From the NCBI GenBank assembly GCA_020161065.1, contig JAIUPH010000019.1:62001-126000 (forward strand): 64,000 nucleotides of DNA. Reading direction: 5' to 3'. Made by a program: the position numbers and the translations under genes. This DNA comes from Pseudomonadota bacterium. GTDB lineage: Bacteria; Pseudomonadota; Gammaproteobacteria; Burkholderiales; Burkholderiaceae_C. Positions within the stretch are counted from its first letter, which is position 1, and each line of letters begins with the position of its first letter. A model generated the notes under the pieces. That model saw only the letters and a list, made by a program, of their open reading frames with translations. It made no database searches and was not told where the DNA came from. Positions 13,985 to 21,801 of the stretch are shown here, piece after piece.

Positions 13985-15478
13985 TCAAGGTCCCGCCGCC
14001 CTGGGCGCAGCAGCAGCGGCCTCGAACCGCGTCCGCCCCACCCAATCGACCAGCGCATCCACCAGCGCCCGCATCTGGCGCGCGGGCAGGCGGTCCTGGT
14101 TGAACATCGCGACGACGATCTGCGGCTGGCCGGTGGCGTCGGGCACGGTGCCGGCCAGGGCGACCACGTTGCGCAGGCTGCCGGTCTTCATGCGCGCCGC
14201 GCCGGCGGCAGGGCCATCCTTCAAGCGGTTGCGCAAGGTGCCGTCGATGCCGGCGATCGGCAGGCTGGCGACGAACTCAGGCGCCCAGCGGCTGGCCAGG
14301 CCGGCGCGCAGCACGCCTTCGAGCTGCGCCGGCGTGACGCGCTCGCTGCGCGACAGGCCCGAGCCGTTGTCCAGCACGAAGCCGGTGTCGTCGATGCCGT
14401 GGCCGCGCAGCCAGCCGCGCAGCGCGCGCTCGGCGCGCTGCAGCGTGGGCTCGGCGGCCTCGCCGGGCGCGGCGCGGCCGATGGCCAGCAGCAGCGTGCG
14501 CGTCAGCGTGTTGTCCGACGGCTTGTTGATCGCGCGCACCAGCTCGGCCAGCGGGCGCGAGCCGTGCTCGGCCAGCAGCCTGGCGTCGGCCGGCGCGCTG
14601 CCTTCGCGCACGCCGCCGCGCCAGCGGCCGCCCAGGCCCGCCCACAGGCCGCGCACGAGGCGGGCGATGTAGTCGTTGCGCTCGATGACGTTGAAGGCCA
14701 CGCTGCGGTCGCAGCGCGCCGGCCAGGTGCCGCGCAGCACCACGTCCATCTGGCGGCCGGGCCGCGGCGGGCGCAGCTCGGGCGTCTTCCAGCCTTCGTC
14801 CCAGCGGCTGCAGTCGCCTTCCACCAGCGTCATCTCGTGCGTCACGCGCACGCCGGCCAGCGGCGTCAACGGCAGCACCTGCAGGCCGCGCTGCTCGTCG
14901 ACGAAGACGTCCACGCGCAGCAGGTTGTCGTTGACCAGCAGCGCATCGGGGATGACGTTGTAGCCGGCCTCGGGCGCGTCGTCGAAAGGCGGCTGGCCGA
15001 GGTCCAGCCGCGGCGGCTGGAAGGCGCTGCGGTCGAGCACGAGGTTGCCGCGCCAGTCCTGCAGGCCGCGGTGGCGGGCGCGCTGCAGCATGGCCTGCAG
15101 CGCCTGCTGCGACAAGTCCATGTCGGCGCCGCCTTGCAGCACGAGGTCGCCCTTCAGCACGCCGTCGACGATGGGGCCGGTGGCCAGCAGCCGCGTGCTG
15201 CCGCGCCAGGCCGGGCCCAGTTGCTCCAATCCCACAAGGGTTGTCACCAACTTCATGGCCGATCCGGGCTGCAGCGGCCGATCGGCCTGGTGCGCCACGT
15301 GGCGCGGCCCGGCGCCCACGGGAGCGACGACCAGGCCCAGCGCGTCGTCCGGCACGCCGGCCTCGGTGAGCAGCCGCGCCAGAGGCGGCGGCAGCTCGGC
15401 GCGGGCATCGAAGGCGCACGCGACCAGGGCGACGGCGGCGGCGAACAACAGGGGTGAGAGCAGCGGTGGGCAGCGCAT
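13985..15478 (-). CDS. dacB: D-alanyl-D-alanine carboxypeptidase/endopeptidase (PBP4)
   Basis: A 497-aa periplasmic penicillin-binding protein of peptidase family S13. It has a signal peptide (MRCPPLLSPLLFAAAVALVA, cleavage near ARAELPP). Active-site motifs: SAMK in PGSAMKLVTTLVGLE (SxxK), SDN in INKPSDNTLTRTLL (SxN), and KTG in ARMKTGSLRNVVAL. DacB cleaves D-Ala-D-Ala ends and D-Ala-mDAP cross-links, releasing peptides from the sacculus. ATG 15478 is chosen because the signal peptide starts there; the longer frame adds Arg-rich sequence. It is divergent from the TonB receptor, with the shared regulatory element in the 196-nt gap. Confidence 0.95.
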   Translation of the reverse strand: MRCPPLLSPLLFAAAVALVACAFDARAELPPPLARLLTEAGVPDDALGLVVAPVGAGPRHVAHQADRPLQPGSAMKLVTTLVGLEQLGPAWRGSTRLLATGPIVDGVLKGDLVLQGGADMDLSQQALQAMLQRARHRGLQDWRGNLVLDRSAFQPPRLDLGQPPFDDAPEAGYNVIPDALLVNDNLLRVDVFVDEQRGLQVLPLTPLAGVRVTHEMTLVEGDCSRWDEGWKTPELRPPRPGRQMDVVLRGTWPARCDRSVAFNVIERNDYIARLVRGLWAGLGGRWRGGVREGSAPADARLLAEHGSRPLAELVRAINKPSDNTLTRTLLLAIGRAAPGEAAEPTLQRAERALRGWLRGHGIDDTGFVLDNGSGLSRSERVTPAQLEGVLRAGLASRWAPEFVASLPIAGIDGTLRNRLKDGPAAGAARMKTGSLRNVVALAGTVPDATGQPQIVVAMFNQDRLPARQMRALVDALVDWVGRTRFEAAAAAPRAAGP

Positions 15479-15520
15479 GGCGGGCGGTCGGCGCAGTCTA
15501 CGGGCGCGGCGCCGGCGGCG

Positions 15521-15591
15521 GGCATTCCGCGCGGTTATGCGACAGGCAAGCCTTTTCATTGGCCGCTCGCGCAAGCGCTGCCTACCCTGCC
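15521..15591 (+). promoter_or_regulatory. Conserved promoter/operator element upstream of TonB receptor
   Basis: Matches 8738-8808 in the same orientation: GCATTCC at 15522, CGGTTATG at 15532-15539, TTCATTGGCCGC at 15555-15566 with identical spacing, then CCTACCCTGC. -35 TTGGCC (15560-15565) and -10 CTACCC (15582-15587) are 16 nt apart. The element lies about 85 nt upstream of the TonB receptor ATG and 45 nt upstream of divergent dacB, so it may serve both. Confidence 0.7.
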
Positions 15592-15674
15592 CCGGTTAAG
15601 CGATGTTGCGGCGCGGTGAAAGCTGTGTCACCGGCACGCCGCACCGGCCCTTCCCACCGCAGGAGAACAACGCC

Positions 15675-18509
15675 ATGAAACTCACGCCCCTGGCCGCCTC
15701 GCTGGCCTTGCTCGGCCTGTCCACCGTCGCGCTGGCGCAGTCCGCGCCGCAGCGCGTGGAGATCACCGGCAGCAGCATCAAGCGCATCGCCGACGAAGGC
15801 GCGGTGCCGATCCAGGTGATCACGCGGCAGGAGCTGGAGCGCCAGGGCATCGTCACCGCCGAGCAGTTGATCAACTCGCTCAGCGCCAACGGCACCGGCC
15901 TCGACAACCTGGCGGCCAACGCCGACGTGGTAGCCGGCGCGGCGCGCGGCAACAACGGCGCCTCGTGCGCCAACCTGCGGCTGCAGGGCTGCGCGGCCAC
16001 GCTGATCCTGCTCAACGGCCGCCGCGTGGCGGCGCACGGCCTGAATGGCGGCGTGGTCGACGTGCAGCAGATTCCGATGGCCGCGGTGGACCGCATCGAG
16101 GTGCTGAAGGACGGCGCCTCGGCCATCTACGGGACGGACGCCATCGGCGGCGTCATCAACTTCATCCTGCGCAAGAACTACCAGGGCCTGGAGGTGCAGG
16201 CCTTCACCGACATCACCGAGGCCGGCGGCGGCAACATCAACCGCGTCAAGCTGACCGGCGGCTTCGGCGACCTCGACAAGGACAACTTCAACGTGCTGCT
16301 GGCCTTGAGCCGCAGCGAGAACAAGGCGCTGCGCGGCGACCAGCGCGACTTCGTCAACACCTTCCAGCCCAACCGCGGCTTGTCGGTGGACACGCGCGGC
16401 ACGCCGATCGCCACGCTGTTCACGCTGAGCTCGCTGTACACCGCGCTCAGCCGCGACAACCTCAACAGCACCGGCCGCGGCACCGGGCCCACGGTGGCCG
16501 GCGGCACCCAGACCTACAACGGCATCAACGTGCTCGACCTGCCCGGCGGCGCCGGCTGCAGCAGCGTGGACGGCATGGCCGCCTACGACGAGGTGCTGTG
16601 GGCCACGCCGGCGGCCAAGTACGGCTGCGCCTGGGACACCGGCCGCGCCGCGGTGCTGCAGCAGCCGGTGACCAACACCAACGCCGTGCTGCGCGGCACG
16701 CTGCGCCTGGGCGAGCACCAGCTCTACGCCGAGTTCACCGGCGCCAAGGTGGAATCGAAGAAGAGCTTCTCGGCCAACCAGATCTCCAGCAGCACCAGCA
16801 CCACCAGCCCGTTCTACAACCTGGCCTACCCCAGCACCGGCAGCTCGTACAACGAGGTCTTCAACGCGCTGGTCGGCACCTTCCCGCAGCTCGAAGCCAA
16901 CCGCGGCCAGCCGCTGGCCTTCCGCTGGCGCTGCATGCCTTGCGGCAACCGCGAGATCGAGACCGAGAGCGAGACCAGCCGCTTCCTGCTGGCCGCCGAC
17001 GGCCCGCTGTTCGGCACCTGGAGCTACCGCGCCGGCGCCTCGCGCGCCACCAGCGAAAGCACCTCGGTGCTGGGCAGCGGCTACTTCTACGGCCGTGAGT
17101 TCGCGGCGCTGATCAACACCGGCGTGCTCAACCCCTTCTCGCTGACGCAGACGCCCGAGGCCATGGCCGCGCTGCAGAACGTGATGGCCTCCGGCGTCAC
17201 GCTGTACGGCGGCAAGTACACGGTGGAGCAGATCGACGCCACCGTCAGCGGCCCGGTCTTCAAGCTGCCCGCCGGCGACGTGATGGCCGCCATCGGCACC
17301 GACATCCGCACCGAGAAGTACCGCTTCAACGGCAACGCCACCGACCTGACGACGCAGACCCGCATCTTCAACGCGCCGTTCGACAGCATCAACACGCTGG
17401 ACACCGTCAAGCGCGACATCAAGGCGGTGTTCGCCGAGCTGCAGGTGCCCATCACCAAGCAGCTGGAGCTGAACCTCGCGGCGCGCTACGACGACTACAC
17501 CGGCTTCGGCAGCACCACCAACCCCAAGGTGTCGCTGCTGTTCAAGCCGCTCAACCAGCTGGCGCTGCGCACCTCGTACAGCACGGGGTTCCGCGTGCCG
17601 ACGTTCAACCAGCTGTTCTTCGGCGTCACCGAGTCCACCTACGCCGGCAAGGACCTGGCCGACCCGGGCAAGTGCGCGTCCGGCGTGGTCAGCGCCACCA
17701 CCGGCTGCGAGTCGATCACGCCCATCATCCTGACCGGCGGCAAGCCCAACCTCGGCCCCGAGGAAAGCAAGCAGTGGAACGCCGGCATCGTGTGGGAGCC
17801 CAACGCCAACTTCAACGTCAGCGTCGACTACTGGGACATCCGTCGCGACGGCACGGTGCAGACACTGGCCTTGAGCGACCTGGTCAAGAACTACACGCTG
17901 TTCCCCGAGAACTTCATCCGCGACGCCAACGGCAACCTGGTGGCCATCGACAACCGCTGGGTCAACGCCGGCCAGACCATCACCAAGGGCGTGGACGTCA
18001 ACGCCCGCGTCAACGGCCGCCTGAGCGACGCGCGCTGGTCGGTCATCCTCGACGGCACCTACCTGCTGGAGAAGAAGTCGCGGCTGCTCGCCAGTTCGCC
18101 TTTCGGCGCCAGCGAGATCGGCAGCTTCACGCGCGCCGGCGACCTGGGCCTGCGCTGGAAGCACACGCTGACCGGCACCTACACCCGCGGCGTGTGGACC
18201 GGCATGCTGCAGAACGTCTACAAGAGCGGCTACACCGACTACGTGCTGCCCGGCGTGGCCAACGGCAGCATCGTGCCGCCGGACTGGAACCCCAAGGTCA
18301 AGGCCTACCAGCTGTGGAACGCCAGCGTCGCCTACTCGGGCGTCAAGAACCTGACGCTCACCGTCGGCGTGAAGAACCTGCTCGACAAGGACCCGCCGTT
18401 CTCCGCCGCCTACGACAGCAACACCGGCGCCGGCAGCTCGTGGGAACCGCGCGTGGCCGATCCGCGCGGCCGTTCGTACACCTTGACCGTCGACTACAAG
18501 TTCTTCTGA
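15675..18509 (+). CDS. TonB-dependent outer-membrane receptor
   Basis: A 944-aa TonB-dependent transporter. The signal peptide is MKLTPLAASLALLGLSTVALA. It is followed by RVEITGSSIKRIADEGAVPI (TonB-box/plug entry), the plug with QELERQGIVTAEQLINSLS, LILLNGRRVAAHG and VLKDGASAIYGTDAIGGVIN, then a 22-stranded barrel ending in aromatic YTLTVDYKFF, as outer-membrane proteins do. AGGAG at 15661 is 9 nt before the ATG. It belongs to the oligosaccharide/peptide type with KDGASAIYGTDAIGGV rather than a known siderophore or cobalamin group. Placed among murein genes and sharing the kinase promoter element, uptake of cell-wall fragments is the leading hypothesis; substrate unproven. Confidence 0.95.
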   Translation: MKLTPLAASLALLGLSTVALAQSAPQRVEITGSSIKRIADEGAVPIQVITRQELERQGIVTAEQLINSLSANGTGLDNLAANADVVAGAARGNNGASCANLRLQGCAATLILLNGRRVAAHGLNGGVVDVQQIPMAAVDRIEVLKDGASAIYGTDAIGGVINFILRKNYQGLEVQAFTDITEAGGGNINRVKLTGGFGDLDKDNFNVLLALSRSENKALRGDQRDFVNTFQPNRGLSVDTRGTPIATLFTLSSLYTALSRDNLNSTGRGTGPTVAGGTQTYNGINVLDLPGGAGCSSVDGMAAYDEVLWATPAAKYGCAWDTGRAAVLQQPVTNTNAVLRGTLRLGEHQLYAEFTGAKVESKKSFSANQISSSTSTTSPFYNLAYPSTGSSYNEVFNALVGTFPQLEANRGQPLAFRWRCMPCGNREIETESETSRFLLAADGPLFGTWSYRAGASRATSESTSVLGSGYFYGREFAALINTGVLNPFSLTQTPEAMAALQNVMASGVTLYGGKYTVEQIDATVSGPVFKLPAGDVMAAIGTDIRTEKYRFNGNATDLTTQTRIFNAPFDSINTLDTVKRDIKAVFAELQVPITKQLELNLAARYDDYTGFGSTTNPKVSLLFKPLNQLALRTSYSTGFRVPTFNQLFFGVTESTYAGKDLADPGKCASGVVSATTGCESITPIILTGGKPNLGPEESKQWNAGIVWEPNANFNVSVDYWDIRRDGTVQTLALSDLVKNYTLFPENFIRDANGNLVAIDNRWVNAGQTITKGVDVNARVNGRLSDARWSVILDGTYLLEKKSRLLASSPFGASEIGSFTRAGDLGLRWKHTLTGTYTRGVWTGMLQNVYKSGYTDYVLPGVANGSIVPPDWNPKVKAYQLWNASVAYSGVKNLTLTVGVKNLLDKDPPFSAAYDSNTGAGSSWEPRVADPRGRSYTLTVDYKFF

Positions 18510-18517
18510 CCCGGCTC

Positions 18518-18539
18518 CCTCTCCCGCCCGCGGGAGAGG
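18518..18539 (+). terminator. Hairpin after TonB receptor (CCCTCTCCCG-type repeat)
   Basis: CCTCTCCCG (18518-18526), loop CCCG, CGGGAGAGG (18531-18539): a 9-bp GC hairpin 8 nt after the stop codon, followed by CTTGGGGTGAGGG. This is the widespread proteobacterial CTCTCCC/GGGAGAG intergenic repeat. No U-tract, so termination would be imperfect or attenuator-like before the LD-carboxypeptidase gene. Confidence 0.6.
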
Positions 18540-18567
18540 CTTGGGGTGAGGGCTGAGAACCAAGGCC

Positions 18568-19602
18568 ATGCAGCGCCGCCATTGCCTGAGCGCCGCGCTG
18601 GCCGCGGCCGTGGCCGGCTGCGCGACGCCGCCCTTGGCGATGCCGCCGCCGCCGCCGCGGCGCCCGCCGCGGCTGCGGCCGGGCGACACCATCGGCCTGT
18701 TCGCGCCGAGTTCGCGGCTGCAGCCCGAGCACGTGGCGCGCGCGCTCGACGCCGTGCGCTCGCTGGGCTTCGAGCCGCGGCTGGGCCGCCACGTGCTGGC
18801 GGCGCAAGGGCACTACGCCGGCAGCGCCGAGCAGCGCGCCGAAGACTTCAACGCGCTGTGGCGCGACGGCGAAGTGCGTGCGCTGTGGGCGCTGCGCGGT
18901 GGCGCCGGCGCGGCGGCCCTGCTGCCGCTGCTGGACTGGGCCGCGTTGCGCGCCGACGCCAAGGCGGTGATCGGCTACTCCGACCTCACGGCCTTGCTGC
19001 TGGGCCTGCGCGCCGGCGCCGCGCTGGTGTGCTTCCATGGGCCGTCGGCGGTGTCGCGCCTCACGCCGTTCAGCGCGGCGGCGCTGCAAGCCGTGTTGAT
19101 GCAAGCGCAGCGCGAGACGGTGCTGACGCGATCGCCCGAACACCGCCGGCGCGCCGAGGCCGAGCCGCAGTTCCGCGAGCGCGCCATCCGCGCCGGCGTG
19201 GCCGAAGGGCCGCTGATCGGCGGCAACCTGTCGGTGCTGGCCGCGCTGGTCGGCACGCCCTGGGCCGCCGATTGGCGCGGCGCGCTGCTGTGCCTGGAGG
19301 AGGTAGACGAAGAGCCTTACCGCATCGACCGCCTGCTCACCCAGTTGCAGCAAAGCCAGGGCCTGCAGCGCGCTGCGGGGCTGGTGGGCGGCGTGTTCGA
19401 GCGCTGCGAGGCCGGCCCCGATTCAACGCCGATGCCGTTGGCCGAGGTGCTGGACCGCCAGTTCGCCAGCGCCGGCGTGCCCGCCGTCTACGGCTACAGC
19501 TTCGGCCACGTGCGCGACCAGCTGACGCTGCCGCTGGGCGTGCGCGCGCGGCTGGACACGACGGCCGAGACGCTGACGCTGCTGGCGCCGGCGGTGGATT
19601 GA
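18568..19602 (+). CDS. ldcA: Muramoyltetrapeptide LD-carboxypeptidase (S66), exported form
   Basis: A 344-aa S66 peptidase that removes the terminal D-Ala from the murein tetrapeptide. The S66 core starts at PPRLRPGDTIGLFAPSS. The catalytic Ser is in AKAVIGYSDLTALL, the Glu in LLCLEEVDEEPYRIDRLL, and the His in VYGYSFGHVRDQLTLPLG. Unusually for LdcA, which is cytoplasmic in E. coli, the N-terminus is a lipoprotein-like signal (MQRRHCLSAALAAAVAGCA, lipobox VAGC), so it probably works in the periplasm. It follows the TonB receptor by 58 nt in the same direction, across a hairpin. This supports a murein-fragment function for the receptor. Confidence 0.9.
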   Translation: MQRRHCLSAALAAAVAGCATPPLAMPPPPPRRPPRLRPGDTIGLFAPSSRLQPEHVARALDAVRSLGFEPRLGRHVLAAQGHYAGSAEQRAEDFNALWRDGEVRALWALRGGAGAAALLPLLDWAALRADAKAVIGYSDLTALLLGLRAGAALVCFHGPSAVSRLTPFSAAALQAVLMQAQRETVLTRSPEHRRRAEAEPQFRERAIRAGVAEGPLIGGNLSVLAALVGTPWAADWRGALLCLEEVDEEPYRIDRLLTQLQQSQGLQRAAGLVGGVFERCEAGPDSTPMPLAEVLDRQFASAGVPAVYGYSFGHVRDQLTLPLGVRARLDTTAETLTLLAPAVD

Positions 19603-19607
19603 TGCGC

Positions 19608-20591
19608 TCAGGCCAGCGCGCGGCCGCTGGGCTTGGCGAAGTAGAACCATTCGTGGCCCGGCTCGGCCTTCGCGTTGGGGAAGACGATGCGGCCGTCGGC
19701 CGGCGCGGCGACGATGTGGCCGTCGTGCCGCACCGCGATCGGCTCGCCGGCCTTCACCGCGTCGAAGCTGGCCCATTCGCGCACGAAGCGGTCGTCGGCG
19801 TGCAGCCGGTCGGTCACCTCCGCCAGGCGCAGCACTTCGTGGTCGGTGCGCGGTGGCAGCAGGGGCAGATCGGCCGCCAGGCCCAATAACGCCAATGCCT
19901 GACGGATGGCGCGCTCGGCCACGTCGGGCGCCTTGGGGTCGGCGTGCTGGCCGCATTCCAGCGTCATCGCCCAGCCGCCGCGCGAGCGCATGTACTCCGT
20001 CGTGCCGACGCCGTAGTTGGGGTCGGCGTCGAGCAGCGTGCCGATGCGCTGGGCGCGCGCGCGGCGGCGCGCCACGCCGGCCTCGTAGACCGGCAGCCAG
20101 CCGTCGACGATGCGGCGCACGCCCACGTGGCGGGCCAGCCGCTCTTCGCTGGCCGCGTGGGCGAAAGGCTCCAGCGCGCCGCGGTTGTCGGCGGGGCCGA
20201 TCATCGCGAAGGCCTCGCCGCCGCCCTGGAACGAATGCAGGTCGAGCAGCGCATCGTGCGCGTCGAGCAGCGGGCACAGCACGTTGGCGATGCGGTCCTC
20301 GAAGTCCTGCGGCACCGCGCTCGGCCGCAGGTTGCGGTTGAGGTTGCGATCGCCCATGCGCTGGCCGCGCTCGTGCGCCAGCGGGTTGGTGATGGGCAGC
20401 AGGCTCACGCTGCCGTGGCTGATGCGCAGCTCGCCGCGGTCGAGCGCGGCCACCACGCGGCCGATACCTTGCGTGCCGGCCAGCTCGTTGCCGTGCACCG
20501 CGCCCAGCACCAGCAGCCGCGGCCCCGGCCGCAGGCCGTGGAACTGGTGCAGGCGCAGCTGGTGGCGGTTCAGCGCGTCGTCGTCGCTCAT
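19608..20591 (-). CDS. Zinc hydrolase of the succinylglutamate desuccinylase/aspartoacylase family (M14-like)
   Basis: A 327-aa cytoplasmic metalloenzyme. Zinc ligands are visible: VLGAVHGNELAGTQG (HxxE) and ALLDLHSFQGGG (His), with MGDRNLNRNLRPS and WAMTLECGQHADP (catalytic Glu) as family landmarks. The C-terminal ~100 residues form the usual beta domain ending PNAKAEPGHEWFYFAKPSGR. Members remove acyl groups from amino acids (AstE, aspartoacylase), and some relatives cleave murein peptides (MpaA is a distant M14 member). No arginine-catabolism genes are nearby, so a role on a murein peptide is possible but speculative. The ATG at 20591 is used; upstream codons belong to the GGDEF gene's antisense. 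It converges on ldcA with a 5-nt gap. Confidence 0.82.
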   Translation of the reverse strand: MSDDDALNRHQLRLHQFHGLRPGPRLLVLGAVHGNELAGTQGIGRVVAALDRGELRISHGSVSLLPITNPLAHERGQRMGDRNLNRNLRPSAVPQDFEDRIANVLCPLLDAHDALLDLHSFQGGGEAFAMIGPADNRGALEPFAHAASEERLARHVGVRRIVDGWLPVYEAGVARRRARAQRIGTLLDADPNYGVGTTEYMRSRGGWAMTLECGQHADPKAPDVAERAIRQALALLGLAADLPLLPPRTDHEVLRLAEVTDRLHADDRFVREWASFDAVKAGEPIAVRHDGHIVAAPADGRIVFPNAKAEPGHEWFYFAKPSGRALA

Positions 20592-20637
20592 CGCGGAAGG
20601 TCCTCGTCGTCGGCGGGACCGGCAGGATAAGGTCTGA

Positions 20638-21741
20638 TCAGCCCAGGCACACCAGCCGGTCGCGCCCCTGCTGCTTGGCTTCGGCCAGCGCGCGCTCGGC
20701 GCGGTCCAGCGTCTGCTCCACCGTCTCGCCGGCGTGGTGCTCGGCAAGGCCGGCCGACAGCGTGAGCTGCAGGTCGCCCGCGGCCACCGCCACGCGCATG
20801 CTGCCGACGCCGCTGCGCACGCGCTCCAGCCCGCCCTTGGCCAGCGGCGCGCGGGCGTCGGCCAGCAGCAGCACGAAGCGGTCGCCGCTCCAGCGGCCGA
20901 AGGCGTCGGACACGCGCACGCGGCGCAGCGCCTCGTGCGCCACGCTGCGCAGCACGGCGTCGCCGGCGCTGCGGCCATGCTGCTCGTTGATGTCGCGGAA
21001 GCGGTCGATGTCGAGCACGCCCAGGCAGAAGGTGCGGCCCGAGCGGATGCAGCGCTGGTGCTCCTGGCTCATCAGCTCGCGCATCTGGCGGCGGTTGACC
21101 AGGCCGGTCAGCTCGTCGCGCGTGGCCAGCTCGCGGATGCGCACCAGCGCCGCCTGCAGGTCCTGCTGCTGGCGCTGGCTGCGCGCGCGCATGCGCGCCC
21201 AGCGCGACGCCAGCAGCGGCGCCGCCGGCAGCAGCGCGGCCAGCAGCGCCAGGTGCACCGCCTCCACCCACGGCCCCCAGGGCCAGCCGCCGTTGCGCCG
21301 CAGCGCGGCGTCGACCATCGCCAGCCCCAGCAGCACGGCGGCGGCGATGCAGCCCTGGCGCATCTGCCGCGGCGTGGCCGACAGCATGGTGGCCAGCAGC
21401 AGCGCCATCAGCACCAGGAACACGCCGCCGCGCGCGGCGCCGGCCAGGCTGTAGGCCAGCGCGCAGGCGGCACCGCCGCCGACCATCTGCACCAGCGTCA
21501 GCGCCGGGTCGGCGAAGCGCCGCGTCCAGCCGCTGCGCACCAGCGCGAACAGCGCCAGCGAGCCGCCGGGCGCCAGCAGCGCCCACCACAGCACCGGCCG
21601 CCGCGGCGCGTGCCCGGCCAGCGCCAGCAGCACCAGCGCCAGTGCTAGCGCGGCCAGTGCCGCCGTCACCATGGCGGCCTGCACCAGCCGCGCGCGCTGG
21701 GCGACGTCGGTGGTCAGCAGCAGGTCCAGCAGGTGGCGCAT
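20638..21741 (-). CDS. Membrane GGDEF-domain protein with degenerate active site
   Basis: A 367-aa protein with about six TM helices in the first ~200 residues, then a GGDEF domain from ELATRDELTGLVNRRQMREL onward. The catalytic GG(D/E)EF motif is replaced by SGDRF (in AFGRWSGDRFVLLL), so diguanylate cyclase activity is doubtful. However, the RxxD inhibitory-site motif (RVSD) is retained exactly five residues upstream, so it may bind c-di-GMP as a receptor. Start ATG 21741 is chosen; ATGs at 21759 and 21792 are also in frame, but 21759 lies within a hairpin. It sits downstream of the lrp gene on the same strand. Confidence 0.85.
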   Translation of the reverse strand: MRHLLDLLLTTDVAQRARLVQAAMVTAALAALALALVLLALAGHAPRRPVLWWALLAPGGSLALFALVRSGWTRRFADPALTLVQMVGGGAACALAYSLAGAARGGVFLVLMALLLATMLSATPRQMRQGCIAAAVLLGLAMVDAALRRNGGWPWGPWVEAVHLALLAALLPAAPLLASRWARMRARSQRQQQDLQAALVRIRELATRDELTGLVNRRQMRELMSQEHQRCIRSGRTFCLGVLDIDRFRDINEQHGRSAGDAVLRSVAHEALRRVRVSDAFGRWSGDRFVLLLADARAPLAKGGLERVRSGVGSMRVAVAAGDLQLTLSAGLAEHHAGETVEQTLDRAERALAEAKQQGRDRLVCLG

Positions 21742-21749
21742 CGCTCGGT

Positions 21750-21780
21750 CGGCCCCCATCGCCCCGGGGGGCAAGGGCCG
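21750..21780 (-). terminator. GC-rich hairpin between lrp and GGDEF genes
   Basis: CGGCCC (21750-21755) pairs with GGGCCG (21775-21780), with inner GCCCC/GGGGG adding a second stem. It lies just after the lrp stop on the minus strand and before the GGDEF start, so it could end or attenuate lrp transcription. No T-run is visible. Confidence 0.4.
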
Positions 21781-21801
21781 AGGGTAGCGCATCGCCGGAC
21801 G

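Noticed and set aside
18500-18560. LSPHPKPLPRAGEGAG-like peptide on the minus strand
   Set aside because: Translation of the common CTCTCCC hairpin repeat, not a gene.
15582-18692. A 1036-codon open frame antisense to the TonB receptor
   Set aside because: Repetitive Arg/Gln/Val-rich composition typical of shadow frames in high-GC DNA; the plus strand has a complete receptor with signal peptide, plug and C-terminal aromatic residue.
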